From Mucilaginibacter sp. OK098 (lineage in GTDB: Bacteria > Bacteroidota > Bacteroidia > Sphingobacteriales > Sphingobacteriaceae): a DNA stretch of 64,000 bases. The DNA lies in assembly GCF_900142915.1 (NCBI RefSeq), contig NZ_FRCM01000001.1, positions 1,550,001-1,614,000 on the forward strand. The letters are read 5' to 3'. A program made the translations under genes and the position numbers. Shown here in pieces: positions 23,747-33,479 of the stretch (position 1 is its first letter; every line of letters starts with the position of its first letter). A model generated the notes under the pieces. It made no database searches and was not told where the DNA came from. It saw nothing but the letters and a program-made list of their open reading frames with translations.

Positions 23747-26233
23747 TTAATACGGATCAACATCTGGCTGTACAATACTTCCCTTACTCAGTTTAGTAGT
23801 TTGAAACTGAGTAATTATATCCCTGATGATGATTTTTACCTTATTGATAGAGATGCCGTCTTTTTCAAATTTCAGCATTATAGTTTTAATATAATAGTTC
23901 CGTATCCGGCCAATCAAGGGAAATTCAGGCCCTATAACCCTGTCGTCAAATTGTTTACGGAGCTCATTGGCCAGATAGATGGATTGGTTATGTACAATTT
24001 CGGGGTCTTTATGTTTTATATCTAGGTTAATGATCCTGTAAAATGGCGGATATTTAAAGCTTTTACGCTCTTCCATCTCCGTAAAATACAAGTCTTTATA
24101 ATCGTTTTCAATAACCTGCTTTATCACCCTATGTGCAGGGTCATATGTTTGGATCACTACCTTACCCTGCTTGCCCCTGCGCCCTGCCCTGCCGCTAACC
24201 TGTGCCAGCATCTGGTAGCTGCGTTCATTAGCACGGTAATCAGGAAATTTCAATAAGCTATCCGCATTAATGATCCCAATAACGGTAACATCCGAAAAAT
24301 CAAGCCCTTTGGCCACCATTTGTGTACCTACCAGTATATCAATTTTCTTTTCTTCGAGGTTATTCAATATAGTTTGTAATGAATTGCGGGAACGGGTAGT
24401 ATCCAGGTCCATCCGGGCCATGCGGGCATCGGGTAGAATCATCGCCAGCTCGTCTTCAACTTTTTCGGTCCCAAAGCCCTTATATTCAAGATGGGTTGAT
24501 CCGCAGGCCGGGCAAATTTGTGGTGCATCCTCTTTATAACCACAGTAATGGCAATGCAGCTTACCGCTACTTTTATGATAGGTTAGGCTAACATCGCAAT
24601 TAATACATTTTGGAGTGTAGGCACAGATCTTACACATCAGCAGCGGCGCATACCCGCGCCTGTTTTGAAACAGGATCACCTGCTCCTTATTTTCAAGAGC
24701 TTTATTAATATCCCCCATCAACACACTTGTAAAGTGCGATTGCATGGTTTTTCGTTTGGTTTCTTCTGCAATGCTTACCACTTCAATTTCGGGCAGCTTT
24801 ACACCACCGTATCTTTCGGAAAGCTCAGTTAATCCGTATTTTTTTATCCTCGCATTGTAATAGCTTTCGAATGACGGTGTGGCCGATCCTAACAGCACTT
24901 TCCCTTTGTGCATATTAGCCAAAAAAATGGCGGCATCACGGGCATTATAGCGCGGTGCGGGGTCAAATTGCTTGTACGATGTTTCGTGCTCTTCATCAAC
25001 AATTATTAAACCCAGGTCATTAAACGGCAAAAACACCGCCGACCGAGCGCCCAGCAAAACCTTATATTCATTGCTGATAACTTTTTGCCAAACCTCAACC
25101 CGCTCATTGTCATTAAACCGGGAGTGATAGATCCCAATGCTGGCACCGAAATATACGCGCAGGCGCTCAATAATATGCGTGGTAAGCGCAATCTCGGGCA
25201 GTAAATACAAGACCTGCCTGCCTGAGTTGATCATCTCCTCTATCAGCCTGATATAGATCTGTGTTTTGCCTGATGAGGTTACCCCATGCAAAAGCACAAC
25301 ATCCATTTGTTTAAACTGCTCTTTAACATTAACAAGTGCGGCGCTTTGCTGTTCACTTAGTTCAAAGTTGCTGTAAAGCTCTTCTTCCTCAAAAAACAGC
25401 CGGCTTACGTTCTTTTCCTCAATAACAAATACTTCTTTCTCTTCAAGCGATTTAATACTCGCAGCACCAGCGCCGCTTTCTTCAATCAGCTCATTTTTCG
25501 AGATACTTTTCTGATGGCGTGAAAGTTTTATGTAGGCCAGTACGGCATCCGCCTGTTTTGGGGCCCGCTTTTCAAGAATTCCGAATAGCTCCCTTAAGTT
25601 ATCCTGGTTTTGATAGATAGGATTAAGCGTTATGAAACTCCGGGTACGCGGCTTGTATCGCTCGCTTACCTCTTCTGATATATGGATCACATTTTTTTCG
25701 AAGAGCGATTTCAAAATGGGCATAACCGTTTTTTGCCCCAGCAGCTTTACAATATCGCTAACTGTAAGTTCGGGTTGGATATCAAGTGCATCAACAATCA
25801 AAAACTCTTTATCATTCAGATCGGTGCGATCTGCGTCGTACTCTTTATTCAGCATTATCTTTGTTTCGCTGGCCAGTTTTAATGCTGATGGCAACGCGGC
25901 ATTCATCACCTCGCCCAAAGTACACATATAATATTCCGACATCCATTGCCAAAACCTCAACTGTTCAGCGGTAACTACCGGGCGATCGTCCAATATTTCA
26001 ATGATATATTTCGCCTGGTATTTTTCGGGGGCCAGCTTACCAATTGACGCAATAATTGCCGTGTAAAGCTTGCTTTTACCAAATTGAACCACGGCCCTTT
26101 TGCCCACCTCAACCGTGTTGTTCATTTCATAAGGAACACGATAGGTATAATTTTTGGCAATTGCCAAAGGCAAAATCACTTCAACAAAAAGTGTTTCACG
26201 GTCGGTATAATGTGCTTCAGCAAACTCTAACAT
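23747..26233 (-). CDS. priA: Primosomal protein N' (replication restart helicase PriA)
   Basis: An 828-residue superfamily 2 DNA helicase that reloads the replisome at stalled forks. The N-terminal 3'-DNA-binding domain covers about 1-110 (LPLAIAKNYTYRVPYE). The helicase core has Walker A GVTSSGKT at 317-324 and DEEH at 413-416. Zinc-binding cysteines lie at 534, 537, 543, 546, 561, 564, 574 and 577, the full set of eight. It is somewhat longer than E. coli PriA (732 aa), through insertions between the N-terminal domain and the helicase. It lies 4 bp downstream of the DUF423 gene, in one operon. Confidence 0.95.
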   Translation of the reverse strand: MLEFAEAHYTDRETLFVEVILPLAIAKNYTYRVPYEMNNTVEVGKRAVVQFGKSKLYTAIIASIGKLAPEKYQAKYIIEILDDRPVVTAEQLRFWQWMSEYYMCTLGEVMNAALPSALKLASETKIMLNKEYDADRTDLNDKEFLIVDALDIQPELTVSDIVKLLGQKTVMPILKSLFEKNVIHISEEVSERYKPRTRSFITLNPIYQNQDNLRELFGILEKRAPKQADAVLAYIKLSRHQKSISKNELIEESGAGAASIKSLEEKEVFVIEEKNVSRLFFEEEELYSNFELSEQQSAALVNVKEQFKQMDVVLLHGVTSSGKTQIYIRLIEEMINSGRQVLYLLPEIALTTHIIERLRVYFGASIGIYHSRFNDNERVEVWQKVISNEYKVLLGARSAVFLPFNDLGLIIVDEEHETSYKQFDPAPRYNARDAAIFLANMHKGKVLLGSATPSFESYYNARIKKYGLTELSERYGGVKLPEIEVVSIAEETKRKTMQSHFTSVLMGDINKALENKEQVILFQNRRGYAPLLMCKICAYTPKCINCDVSLTYHKSSGKLHCHYCGYKEDAPQICPACGSTHLEYKGFGTEKVEDELAMILPDARMARMDLDTTRSRNSLQTILNNLEEKKIDILVGTQMVAKGLDFSDVTVIGIINADSLLKFPDYRANERSYQMLAQVSGRAGRRGKQGKVVIQTYDPAHRVIKQVIENDYKDLYFTEMEERKSFKYPPFYRIINLDIKHKDPEIVHNQSIYLANELRKQFDDRVIGPEFPLIGRIRNYYIKTIMLKFEKDGISINKVKIIIRDIITQFQTTKLSKGSIVQPDVDPY

Positions 26234-26237
26234 TAAA

Positions 26238-26624
26238 TTATTTATTTTTAAAAGCAGCTACACCCATAGTTATCCAGCCCCCAATAAACAGTACGCCGCC
26301 AAGCGGCGTTACCGGGCCAATTATGTGCAACCAACCCCAGCCCAGTAGTTCGCGGCTTGCCAGCAGATATAATGAGCCGGAAAAGAACACTATTCCCAGT
26401 GTAAAAAGATAATAGCATTCGTTAATAAGTTTGGTATTATCCCTGTACAGGTTTGATAAAGCCAGCAAGGCAAATACATGATAAAATTGGTATTGAACAG
26501 CAGTATTCCATACCTGCATATCCTTTACTGATAAATGTCCCTGCAAACCATGTGCAGCAAAAGCACCTGCAATAACTGCTAAAGCACCCAGGATTGAGGC
26601 GGTAATAAATATTTTCTTCTTCAT
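26238..26624 (-). CDS. DUF423 family membrane protein
   Basis: A 128-residue protein with four predicted membrane helices. The N-terminal ASILGALAVIAGAFAAHGLQ and the pattern NTAVQYQFYHVFALL are diagnostic of DUF423 (YgdD-like). The function is unknown. It is the first gene of an operon with priA (4-bp gap). A word-type inverted repeat lies upstream. Confidence 0.85.
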   Translation of the reverse strand: MKKKIFITASILGALAVIAGAFAAHGLQGHLSVKDMQVWNTAVQYQFYHVFALLALSNLYRDNTKLINECYYLFTLGIVFFSGSLYLLASRELLGWGWLHIIGPVTPLGGVLFIGGWITMGVAAFKNK

Positions 26625-26639
26625 AAGTTATAGAGGGCT

Positions 26640-26808
26640 AAGTTAATTAATTTGGTGAATGGTTGATTGAGTTGATTAGGTTGATTGAGTTAAAATGATT
26701 TGAAAGTTACATTAGCTAAAATGGATTGCAGCCTTGCAGTTGTAGTTCAGCAACTATTAGCAACAACATAATCAACTCAACCAACCTAATCTAACTTAAT
26801 CAACTTAA
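26640..26808. repeat. Word-type inverted repeat (GGTTGATTGAGTT family)
   Basis: The left half is GGTTGATTGAGTTGATTAGG and similar words. The right half is the complement (CATAATCAACTCAACCAACC, AACTTAATCAACTT). The core is about 75 bp. The same family occurs at 31805-31945, 37137-37262 and 46970-47095. Confidence 0.65.
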
Positions 26809-26813
26809 AAAAC

Positions 26814-26821
26814 TACCTTTG
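26814..26821 (+). promoter_or_regulatory. -7 box of the 26836 gene
   Basis: TACCTTTG matches TAnnTTTG and ends 14 bp before the ATG. It lies directly after the right arm of the repeat. Confidence 0.45.
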
Positions 26822-26835
26822 CAAGGCAAGCAGCA

Positions 26836-28428
26836 ATGAAAAAGCAAATAATTATTACCCTGATTTTATTGGCAGCTACTGCGTATGTAACGGTTGTTTA
26901 TTTTAAAAACTTAAACCCGCCGGGCACGCGCACCAGCCAGGTAATGCATTCGATACCTGGTAATGCAGCGCTGATATTTGAGTTTAATAACGACAAGGGC
27001 TTTTATGATATTTTTAAAGATAATAAACTGTTTGCTGCCGTTATTGGCAAACAAAAGCTGGGTTTGTTAGATACCTTAAGGCAGCAGCTACTTCAAAATT
27101 CAATATTAATCAAATATTTTACCGGCCAAAACATATTCATTTCCCTGCATCCTTCAAAAGAGGACGGCATTGATTTGTTGCTTTCAATGTCGCCGGCAAA
27201 CGGATTTGAGCCAGATCTGTTTGATCAGTTAAGTAAACAACCAAACAGCGGATTGTTGATCACCCCTATCCGCACTGCAGGAAGATCCGGCTATAACATT
27301 TATATAAACGTACTTAAAAAACGTTTTTACCTGATAAATAAAGGGAACAATGTTTTTTCAGGCAGCTTTTCAAAAGAATTGATAGATCAAAGCGCCTCTC
27401 ATAAAAACAGAACCGATAAAGAAACCTTTGTTTTACTATCCGAACAACAAAGCAATAATTCACTGGCCAACCTGTATATAAATTACAGCGGACTGTCGCC
27501 ATTATTTGATCAGCTGTTTAAAAATAAAAATACTGATATTTTTAAAAGCTTTAAGCAGCTGCCGGCACTAGCCGCATTAAACCTGAACTACAGGAGTGAT
27601 GCGATTATGTTTAACGGATCAACAACGCTGCAAAATAACAGCCCTTTAAGCTATTTAAACCTGTTTGCAAACCAGCAGGCGGTTATTAATCACTTAAAGG
27701 ATATTCTTCCTTCAACAACTGCATACAGTACCAATTTTTCTGTTTCAAACCCCTTAAAATTTGGCGCCAGCCTAACAGACTGGCAAAATAAAACAGGGCT
27801 CGCAACCGAAAGAGATCAACTGTTCAGTAAAATAAAAGCTGACGCGTCCATAAAAATAAAAACCGAGTTTAATAATTTGCTTGGAAATGAGTTTGCTATT
27901 GTAACAACCCGTTATTTTGAAAAATTCGCCATCGTATCGGTAAAAGACGGATCAAAGCTTAAGTTAATTATAACAGCTATAAGTACCATGAACAATGAAA
28001 ACACCGGGCAGTTAAGTTATGACAAGTTGCCGTTTTTTTTATTGGGTGATGCTTTCAGTATTTTCAAAAAACCATATTTTACAATTATTGATAATTATTT
28101 AATACTTGCCAACAGCAGCGCTGAATTGGCAAGCTATTACGACATCTATATAAACCGTAAGTTTTTAAACAAAAACGAACAATATAACCAGTTTGATAAT
28201 TTGCTGGCGGCACAAAGCAATGTTTCTTTCTTTTTTAATTTTAAAAATGCACAGCCGATACTTGAGAGAGACATGGATGCGAGTGTATATGATAATTTTA
28301 AATCAATTGAGCCGGGATGGAAAGACTTTTATGCGGCCTCGTTCCAGTTTACTGCGGTTGACAAAAATTTTTACACCAATTTTTGCATGAAACTGAGCAC
28401 AGATACGGTTGCTTATAAATTAAAATAG
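26836..28428 (+). CDS. Uncharacterised membrane-anchored protein (530 aa)
   Basis: A 530-residue protein with one N-terminal hydrophobic segment (IIITLILLAATAYVTVVYF) and a large extracytoplasmic part. That part opens with SIPGNAALIFEFNNDKGFYD, followed by long alternating hydrophobic/polar stretches, two repeated-looking halves each containing an LxxAxxS.LxxYYD-like pattern, and Asn/Lys/Phe-rich segments. It has no Cys-rich or catalytic motif. The overall style resembles DUF3352-type proteins, but I cannot make the match firmly. It is followed 124 bp later by the DUF5723 gene on the same strand, so a shared envelope role is possible. Confidence 0.6.
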   Translation: MKKQIIITLILLAATAYVTVVYFKNLNPPGTRTSQVMHSIPGNAALIFEFNNDKGFYDIFKDNKLFAAVIGKQKLGLLDTLRQQLLQNSILIKYFTGQNIFISLHPSKEDGIDLLLSMSPANGFEPDLFDQLSKQPNSGLLITPIRTAGRSGYNIYINVLKKRFYLINKGNNVFSGSFSKELIDQSASHKNRTDKETFVLLSEQQSNNSLANLYINYSGLSPLFDQLFKNKNTDIFKSFKQLPALAALNLNYRSDAIMFNGSTTLQNNSPLSYLNLFANQQAVINHLKDILPSTTAYSTNFSVSNPLKFGASLTDWQNKTGLATERDQLFSKIKADASIKIKTEFNNLLGNEFAIVTTRYFEKFAIVSVKDGSKLKLIITAISTMNNENTGQLSYDKLPFFLLGDAFSIFKKPYFTIIDNYLILANSSAELASYYDIYINRKFLNKNEQYNQFDNLLAAQSNVSFFFNFKNAQPILERDMDASVYDNFKSIEPGWKDFYAASFQFTAVDKNFYTNFCMKLSTDTVAYKLK

Positions 28429-28552
28429 TGACTGTTCACACAACTATAAAGCCCCAATCCCGTTAAAATGGATAATTGTTATTATTTTTCAATTAATCGG
28501 TTTGGAGTTTTATCTTTAAGACGAATATAAAATACACGGCATTACGCGATCT

Positions 28553-29983
28553 ATGAAGAAGATTTTACTTGTTTTTTTGTTATTATCATTCTCCGTTAAA
28601 ATTTTTGGCCAACAATTTTCCCAGTATAACACCGGTAGTTTGTATGACTCCTTTGAAAACCCTTCCCAAAAAGCTTTCATTACTGACTCAAGCAAACAAT
28701 TTGCCTCCAATTTCCTGGTACCAAATTTTAACGCCAACTTTTTTTTACTTGGCAATGCACAGGCAACATTAAAGAGCCGCGCCTTTAACAATAAGTATGA
28801 TAATTCGGCATTATTGATCAACCAGGGCAAGTTCAACCATGTAAATACTAATGTGAATGCTTATGTTATTATGTTCAAAATGTTTTCGAGCCTTAACGGA
28901 GATGTTGAGTTGGGCTTTTCAGCACAAACCAAAGCGGAAGGGAAGGGGATCTTTACTGATGAGTCGATAGCCTTATTAAACGGTGCCGGAAGTTTTAGCG
29001 GAACAGATTATTCAAACATTTTTAACAACAACTTCCATTTTCAGTCATACCACCAAATAAGTTTTACTTATAAAGAAAAGATCAATAAGCAATTCACTTT
29101 CGGTGCAAAGTTAAGTGCATTGCTGGGGATCCAATATGAAGAGTTGAATATTAAAAGCTCACAAATAGTTTTTGATAAAGCTAATGATTCGGCCATACTG
29201 GGGTTGAACGGAACTTATTATACCAATTATATTCCCGGCCATTTAACTCCCCGTGATTATTTACCAACTTTACGTAGCCCAGGCGCAGCAATATCATTAG
29301 GCGCAACTTTCAGAACGGAGGATAGCTTTTATATCCAGGGCAATATAAAAGATCTGGGCTTTATCCACTGGAGCAGCCGTTCGCACGCGGGCGCATTTAA
29401 TGATATTACTACTATAAATGGCTTATCAGAAAAAGGACGGGAAGACAGCGTATATAACGCTGTAAGCAAAATAATACATGGCAACGCCATGCAAACCTCA
29501 TTTAATACGCCAATTGATGGCAGGGCAGAGTTAAGCGTTCATAAAAAATTCTGGATCGATGATAATAAGACCTTTCAATATTTGCCAACTCTTATAGCAT
29601 CTAAAGAATTATTTTACCCTGGTTTTACAGGCGCCCTGGTTAATCCTTTTCAATATAAAAAATACACTTTAACCCTCACCACAACCTACGATGATTTAAA
29701 ACTGTTTAACCTGGGTGCGCAGTTTATGATTCAAACACCAAATTTTGAATTTTATATAGGTAGTGATAAAGTAGCGCAAACCGGCAGTTTAATACACTCA
29801 CAACTTAGTAAAGGCTCTCAGTCTTTTCAAAACAGCGGATTTACAGGCGCCGATTTCTTTTTAGGCTTTTCGCTTAAATTGGGGCCTGTAATTGAGCATC
29901 CAATGAACGCCAGTTCTATTCCAACAGGTGAAAAAGGATTTTTAGGCCGCTTATGGGGACGAATATTTAAAACAAACAATTAG
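28553..29983 (+). CDS. DUF5723 family outer-membrane protein
   Basis: A 476-residue exported protein with signal peptide 1-19 (VKIFGQ cleavage region). It opens with QQFSQYNTGSLYDSFENPSQ, a typical start of DUF5723 proteins of Bacteroidota, and continues as amphipathic beta strands (FQSYHQISFTYKEKINKQFT, YIQGNIKDLGFIHW, FEFYIGSDKVAQ), consistent with a beta-barrel of the PorV/FadL-like kind. The exact role is unknown; some members accompany gliding or secretion genes. A perfect hairpin follows about 30 bp after the stop. Confidence 0.75.
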   Translation: MKKILLVFLLLSFSVKIFGQQFSQYNTGSLYDSFENPSQKAFITDSSKQFASNFLVPNFNANFFLLGNAQATLKSRAFNNKYDNSALLINQGKFNHVNTNVNAYVIMFKMFSSLNGDVELGFSAQTKAEGKGIFTDESIALLNGAGSFSGTDYSNIFNNNFHFQSYHQISFTYKEKINKQFTFGAKLSALLGIQYEELNIKSSQIVFDKANDSAILGLNGTYYTNYIPGHLTPRDYLPTLRSPGAAISLGATFRTEDSFYIQGNIKDLGFIHWSSRSHAGAFNDITTINGLSEKGREDSVYNAVSKIIHGNAMQTSFNTPIDGRAELSVHKKFWIDDNKTFQYLPTLIASKELFYPGFTGALVNPFQYKKYTLTLTTTYDDLKLFNLGAQFMIQTPNFEFYIGSDKVAQTGSLIHSQLSKGSQSFQNSGFTGADFFLGFSLKLGPVIEHPMNASSIPTGEKGFLGRLWGRIFKTNN

Positions 29984-30013
29984 ATTTCGGAGTTTTTGAA
30001 ATGCGGAGGGGAA

Positions 30014-30046
30014 AAACTTACGAAGTTTTGAAAACTTCGTAAGTTT
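30014..30046. terminator. Hairpin AAACTTACGAAGTTTT between convergent genes
   Basis: A 16-bp arm (30014-30029) and its exact reverse complement (30031-30046) are separated by one base. TTTCGGA words flank it on both sides (about 29985-30090). The same AAACTTACGAAG word ends the repeats at 52574-52656 and 53505-53582, so it is both a probable terminator and a member of a repeat family. Confidence 0.65.
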
Positions 30047-30091
30047 GATAATATCTAAATCCGAAATCGAACATCCGAAACCCAAAATCCT

Positions 30092-30778
30092 TTACATCGC
30101 TTTTTTACCGGCAATAAAATCTTTAAGATAATACGGTTCAAAATAAGCAACGTCTTCAAATTGCTTATTAGCAAACTTCTCTGCCGCTTTTTGGGTAAGG
30201 TAAGTTGCTGAATTTACAAAGCCGGGTAAAAAGGATGCATTAGGGTTTTTATTTAAAACATTAAAGCACTTTTCGGCGCCATCGCCAAAAAACAGGATCT
30301 CATTTTCTTTTAAAAGATCGCCAAAGCTGTTTTCATCAATTATTGAAGCAGTGGTCGGTTTCACTTTAATGCCCCTGGTGGTAAACAATGCTGTGTAAAC
30401 CTCCATTCGCCTGGCATCTATCATAGGGCATAGAAGCAGGCTTTCCTTTTCTCTGTATTCATTCGTTTTGATGAGTCCGGAGGCCATGGCATCCAGGGTT
30501 TCAATAGCAATAAGCGGCTTATCAAGCGCAAAGCATAGACCCTTGGCTGTTGATATCCCGATCCGTAAGCCCGTGTATGAGCCCGGCCCGCAGCTCACTG
30601 CAATAGCATCAAGATCAGGATAATTGAAACCGGCTGTTGATATTATTTCTTCAATAAATCTGGTGATTACTTCGGCGTGCAAATTACGCTCATTAACCTC
30701 TTTAAAGCCCAATACGATCCCATCTTTTGCTAATGCAACAGAACAAGAGGCGGTGGCGGTTTCAATTTGTAAAATCAT
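30092..30778 (-). CDS. tsaB: tRNA threonylcarbamoyladenosine biosynthesis protein TsaB
   Basis: A 228-residue ASKHA-fold protein that works with TsaD and TsaE to make t6A on tRNAs reading ANN codons. Features are [19 protein letters not shown] at the start, [12 protein letters not shown], and the conserved [24 protein letters not shown] at 30778 is preferred to 30787, because the latter lies within the TCATTAG repeat and adds only three residues. Lengths and motifs match TsaB, not TsaD. It is downstream of yidD on the same strand with a repeat between them. Confidence 0.92.
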   Translation of the reverse strand: MILQIETATASCSVALAKDGIVLGFKEVNERNLHAEVITRFIEEIISTAGFNYPDLDAIAVSCGPGSYTGLRIGISTAKGLCFALDKPLIAIETLDAMASGLIKTNEYREKESLLLCPMIDARRMEVYTALFTTRGIKVKPTTASIIDENSFGDLLKENEILFFGDGAEKCFNVLNKNPNASFLPGFVNSATYLTQKAAEKFANKQFEDVAYFEPYYLKDFIAGKKAM

Positions 30779-30868
30779 ATTAGTCATTGGTCATTAGTCA
30801 TTGGTCATTAGTGAAAACTGGCCCGGCTAACATGCAAACCAATGACTACTGACCAATGACCAATGATT
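30779..30868. repeat. Word-type inverted repeat (TCATTGGTCATTAG family)
   Basis: TTAGTCATTGGTCATTAGTC on the left faces CCAATGACTACTGACCAATG on the right, around a core of about 35 bp. It fills the whole gap between yidD and tsaB. Confidence 0.65.
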
Positions 30869-30870
30869 TT

Positions 30871-31113
30871 TTATGGTACAGGATCATGCCCGTGCCCTCC
30901 CCAGGGGTTGCAACTGGCAATACGTTTTAAAGTTAACCATCCGCCTTTAAAGGGTCCATGCTTTTTTATAGCTTCAACCCCATATTGTGAACAAGTGGGT
31001 GTATACCTGCATGAGGCGCCGGTTAACGGTGAAATAAAGTACTGGTATATTTTTATAAGGATAACGAATATTGATCCAACTATAAGCTTCAATATGTTGC
31101 TGATCGCTTTCAT
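30871..31113 (-). CDS. yidD: Membrane protein insertion efficiency factor YidD
   Basis: An 80-residue protein with an N-terminal amphipathic membrane helix, followed by the YidD signature [20 protein letters not shown], then [10 protein letters not shown] and [19 protein letters not shown]. It helps YidC insert membrane proteins. It overlaps rnpA by 4 bp, giving the conserved rpmH-rnpA-yidD order; yidC is not next in line here. Confidence 0.95.
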   Translation of the reverse strand: MKAISNILKLIVGSIFVILIKIYQYFISPLTGASCRYTPTCSQYGVEAIKKHGPFKGGWLTLKRIASCNPWGGHGHDPVP

Positions 31114-31493
31114 TTTGAAATTTCATCACAAAGCTGCGTTAAAAGCTTCAGCATCTTTTTTTCTGAAAAATCATACTCAGCAATTTCCTTACCTATAAAG
31201 CCTACCGAAAGCACAATTTTTTTATTGCTGCTGTTCAGTGTATCATATAAGTGTTTTTGTTTATTAAGCCTGTAGACTTCGCGCATGCGCCTCTTTATTA
31301 AATTACGGTCAACAGCGTGCTTGTAACGCCTTTTTGATACCGAAAATAAAATTTGCACAGGAAATTGCATGGGCTCATCAATAAGCAGCCACGATGCTTT
31401 AAAAGGATAACATAAAAAAGAAGAACCGTTATGGAAAAGCTTGTCAATAAGCTTCTTATTACATAACCGTTCTTCTTTCTTAAAAGTGTACAT
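31110..31493 (-). CDS. rnpA: Ribonuclease P protein component
   Basis: A 127-residue basic protein that assists the RNase P RNA in 5' maturation of tRNAs. The RNR signature is [14 protein letters not shown]; the start [17 protein letters not shown] and [13 protein letters not shown] are typical. Its start lies 70 bp after rpmH. Confidence 0.95.
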   Translation of the reverse strand: MYTFKKEERLCNKKLIDKLFHNGSSFLCYPFKASWLLIDEPMQFPVQILFSVSKRRYKHAVDRNLIKRRMREVYRLNKQKHLYDTLNSSNKKIVLSVGFIGKEIAEYDFSEKKMLKLLTQLCDEISK

Positions 31494-31563
31494 TGTTGCT
31501 GATGCTGAACCGAAATTTAAGTATATACCGGCTCAAGCCCCTATCCGGACAAAGCAACCAGCT

Positions 31564-31722
31564 TTATGCTTTATGGCTACCTTCGTCAGATACTGATAAT
31601 CTTTTTCTGCCTTTAGCTCTTCTCGATGCTAATATTCTCCTGCCGTTAGCAGTTGACATGCGCTCACGGAAACCGTGTTTATTTCTTCTTTTCCTTTGTG
31701 AGGGCTGAAACGTTCTTTTCAT
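31564..31722 (-). CDS. rpmH: 50S ribosomal protein L34
   Basis: A 52-residue, very basic protein. It starts [20 protein letters not shown], continues [20 protein letters not shown], and ends [12 protein letters not shown]. This is the full L34 family pattern with the longer tail usual in Bacteroidota. It leads the rpmH-rnpA-yidD cluster and has a near-ideal promoter 38 bp upstream. Confidence 0.96.
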   Translation of the reverse strand: MKRTFQPSQRKRRNKHGFRERMSTANGRRILASRRAKGRKRLSVSDEGSHKA

Positions 31723-31760
31723 GGCTATTTTATTCTATTCGTATTTTTAAAACAAGAGCG

Positions 31761-31791
31761 CAAATGTAGTCATTTTTTAGTATTTCTCAAA
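31761..31791 (-). promoter_or_regulatory. Promoter of rpmH-rnpA-yidD
   Basis: Minus-strand TTTG (31788-31791) and TACATTTG (31761-31768) are separated by 19 bp, the best promoter match in the window together with that of the HAD gene. Confidence 0.7.
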
Positions 31792-31804
31792 TATTGTTTT
31801 GCTT

Positions 31805-31945
31805 TTTTGAATTGAAGAGGTTGGATTAAGTTGATTGAGTTAGATTGAGTTGATTAAGTTGGATTGGTTTAATTATATTGCAGAGAAAAGGTTTAAGGAT
31901 TCTCTAAAAAAAATCAACCTGTTAATTGCACCTAATCAACTTATA
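31805..31945. repeat. Word-type inverted repeat (GGTTGATTGAGTT family)
   Basis: GGTTGGATTAAGTTGATTGA and similar words on the left face AAAATCAACC and CACCTAATCAACTT on the right. The frame of the next gene runs through it by chance, but the true start is after the right arm. Confidence 0.6.
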
Positions 31946-32821
31946 ATGAAAGCCTTACTCATAATATTTCTCTTACTTCCTCTATGCGTATTATCACAAG
32001 ATTCTTTATCCGCTCATTATAAAATATACAGCTCATTAAAGCAAAAAACAGTAACGCTTGATGAAATAGCAAATGACATGAACAAAGCTGATGTCTTGTT
32101 TTTTGGCGAAGAGCACAATGATTCAACCGGGCATTACCTTGAATACGCCATTTTTAAAAAGCTTTCTGAAAAATACAAAGGCAAATTGGCCTTATCAATG
32201 GAAATGTTTGAAACTGATTGCCAAACCCCGCTTAATGAATACCTGGCAGGCCTGATCCGCGAAAAAAACTTTATTACCGAAGCCCGTGCATGGCATAATT
32301 ATAAAGACTACCGCCCGATGATTGAACTGGCTAAAACTAATCACATACCCGTTACCGCAGCAAATACACCCGCCCGATATACCAATATGGTTAACCGGTT
32401 AGGACTTGGCAGCCTGGAGCAGCTTGATGCAAAGGGCAAAGCCTTTCTGCCTCCATTACCTATTGATACAGCCACAGGGGCTTATTATGATAAATTTATT
32501 GAAGTAATGGGCGGACATAGTGCAATGGGAAACATGAAAATGTACCAGGCGCAAAACCTTTGGGACGCTACAATGGGATATAACATAGCACAACTGTTTA
32601 AAAGCCATCCCGGGTTTAAGATCCTGCAGATAAACGGTAGCTTCCACAGCGAAGAAAAATTAGGTACCGCTGCCCAATTAAAAAAATATGCGCCAAATGT
32701 GCGCATCCTGAATATTGCTGCCTATGCTGATGATAGCTTTGACAACCCCGACTGGAGTAAGTTTACAAGCAAAGGCGATTATATAATACTTACAGACCCC
32801 AAACTGCCTAAAACTTTTTAG
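31946..32821 (+). CDS. ChaN-family exported protein (haem/iron-related)
   Basis: A 291-residue protein with signal peptide 1-19 (LLPLCVLSQD). The ChaN/DUF399 fold is shown by ADVLFFGEEHNDSTGHYLEY near residue 45 and by SMEMFETDCQTPLNEYL, with matching His/Glu/Tyr residues later (GGHSAMGNMKMYQAQNLWD, LQINGSFHSEEKLG). ChaN of Campylobacter binds haem at the outer membrane; whether this one does is inferred from family. The ATG at 31946 is chosen because the 32 codons upstream are repeat sequence. It is monocistronic. Confidence 0.78.
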   Translation: MKALLIIFLLLPLCVLSQDSLSAHYKIYSSLKQKTVTLDEIANDMNKADVLFFGEEHNDSTGHYLEYAIFKKLSEKYKGKLALSMEMFETDCQTPLNEYLAGLIREKNFITEARAWHNYKDYRPMIELAKTNHIPVTAANTPARYTNMVNRLGLGSLEQLDAKGKAFLPPLPIDTATGAYYDKFIEVMGGHSAMGNMKMYQAQNLWDATMGYNIAQLFKSHPGFKILQINGSFHSEEKLGTAAQLKKYAPNVRILNIAAYADDSFDNPDWSKFTSKGDYIILTDPKLPKTF

Positions 32822-32917
32822 TTCATTGGTTTATTAGCTCAATGGTTCATTGGTCTCATCATATTTAAAACGAAAAGACCAATGAACTAGTAAACCATTG
32901 AACTAATGAACAACCTA
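32822..32917. repeat. Word-type inverted repeat (GTTCATTGGTTTATTAG family)
   Basis: GTTCATTGGT and CAATGGTTCATTGGTC on the left face GACCAATGAACTAG and CATTGAACTAATGAAC on the right. It lies between convergent chaN-like and mscL. Confidence 0.6.
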
Positions 32918-33328
32918 TTATGCTTTCTTAGCCAGCAAATCTCTTATCTCAGTAAGTAAAAGTTCTTCTTTAGTAGGTACCGGATCAGCTGCAGGTGCAG
33001 GCTCTTCCTCCTTTTTCAATGAATTGATTGCCTTAACCATCATAAAAATACAAAATGCAACAACCAGGAATTGAATTATAGCGTTTATAAAATTACCATA
33101 GTGTATTGCGTTTTCTAAGATCTTATGCGCCGGATCAGCCTCTTTCAGAACAATCTTTTTTTCAGCAAAATCAACGCCGCCAGTTATAAAACCAATTGGA
33201 GGCATAATAACATCAGCTACTAACGAGGTAACTATTTTACCAAAAGCCGCTCCAATTATAACACCGACAGCCAGATCAACAACGTTGCCACGCATGGCAA
33301 ACTCTTTAAATTCTTTAATTATAGCCAT
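32918..33328 (-). CDS. mscL: Large-conductance mechanosensitive channel MscL
   Basis: A 136-residue channel that opens under membrane tension to release solutes in hypo-osmotic shock. The N-terminal helix is [20 protein letters not shown], with the Gly/Ala-rich pore helix of TM1; TM2 is [20 protein letters not shown]; the cytoplasmic helix ends [15 protein letters not shown] at 33328 fits the family; the longer frame to 33400 adds 24 residues with no family match. Confidence 0.95.
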   Translation of the reverse strand: MAIIKEFKEFAMRGNVVDLAVGVIIGAAFGKIVTSLVADVIMPPIGFITGGVDFAEKKIVLKEADPAHKILENAIHYGNFINAIIQFLVVAFCIFMMVKAINSLKKEEEPAPAADPVPTKEELLLTEIRDLLAKKA

Positions 33329-33459
33329 ATGCCCTGATTTTTGTTTATCTAAAGTAACGAATAAATTTTGTTGACATCCAAACAAATTATTTTTTTGCAT
33401 TTAATATGCTTTGTTAACAGCAAGTTATTTTAGCTATTTTTTAGTTAAAGTAATTGATG

Positions 33460-33467
33460 TATTTTTG
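33460..33467 (+). promoter_or_regulatory. -7 box of rpoN
   Basis: TATTTTTG matches TAnnTTTG and ends 12 bp before the rpoN ATG at 33480. Confidence 0.45.
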
Positions 33468-33479
33468 ACAAATCTAATT

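Noticed and set aside
31850..31945. N-terminal extension of the ChaN-like protein
   Set aside because: Those 32 codons are part of a word-type inverted repeat; the signal peptide begins at 31946.
33329..33400. Longer MscL start at 33400
   Set aside because: The extra 24 residues do not belong to the family; MscL starts at the ATG at 33328.
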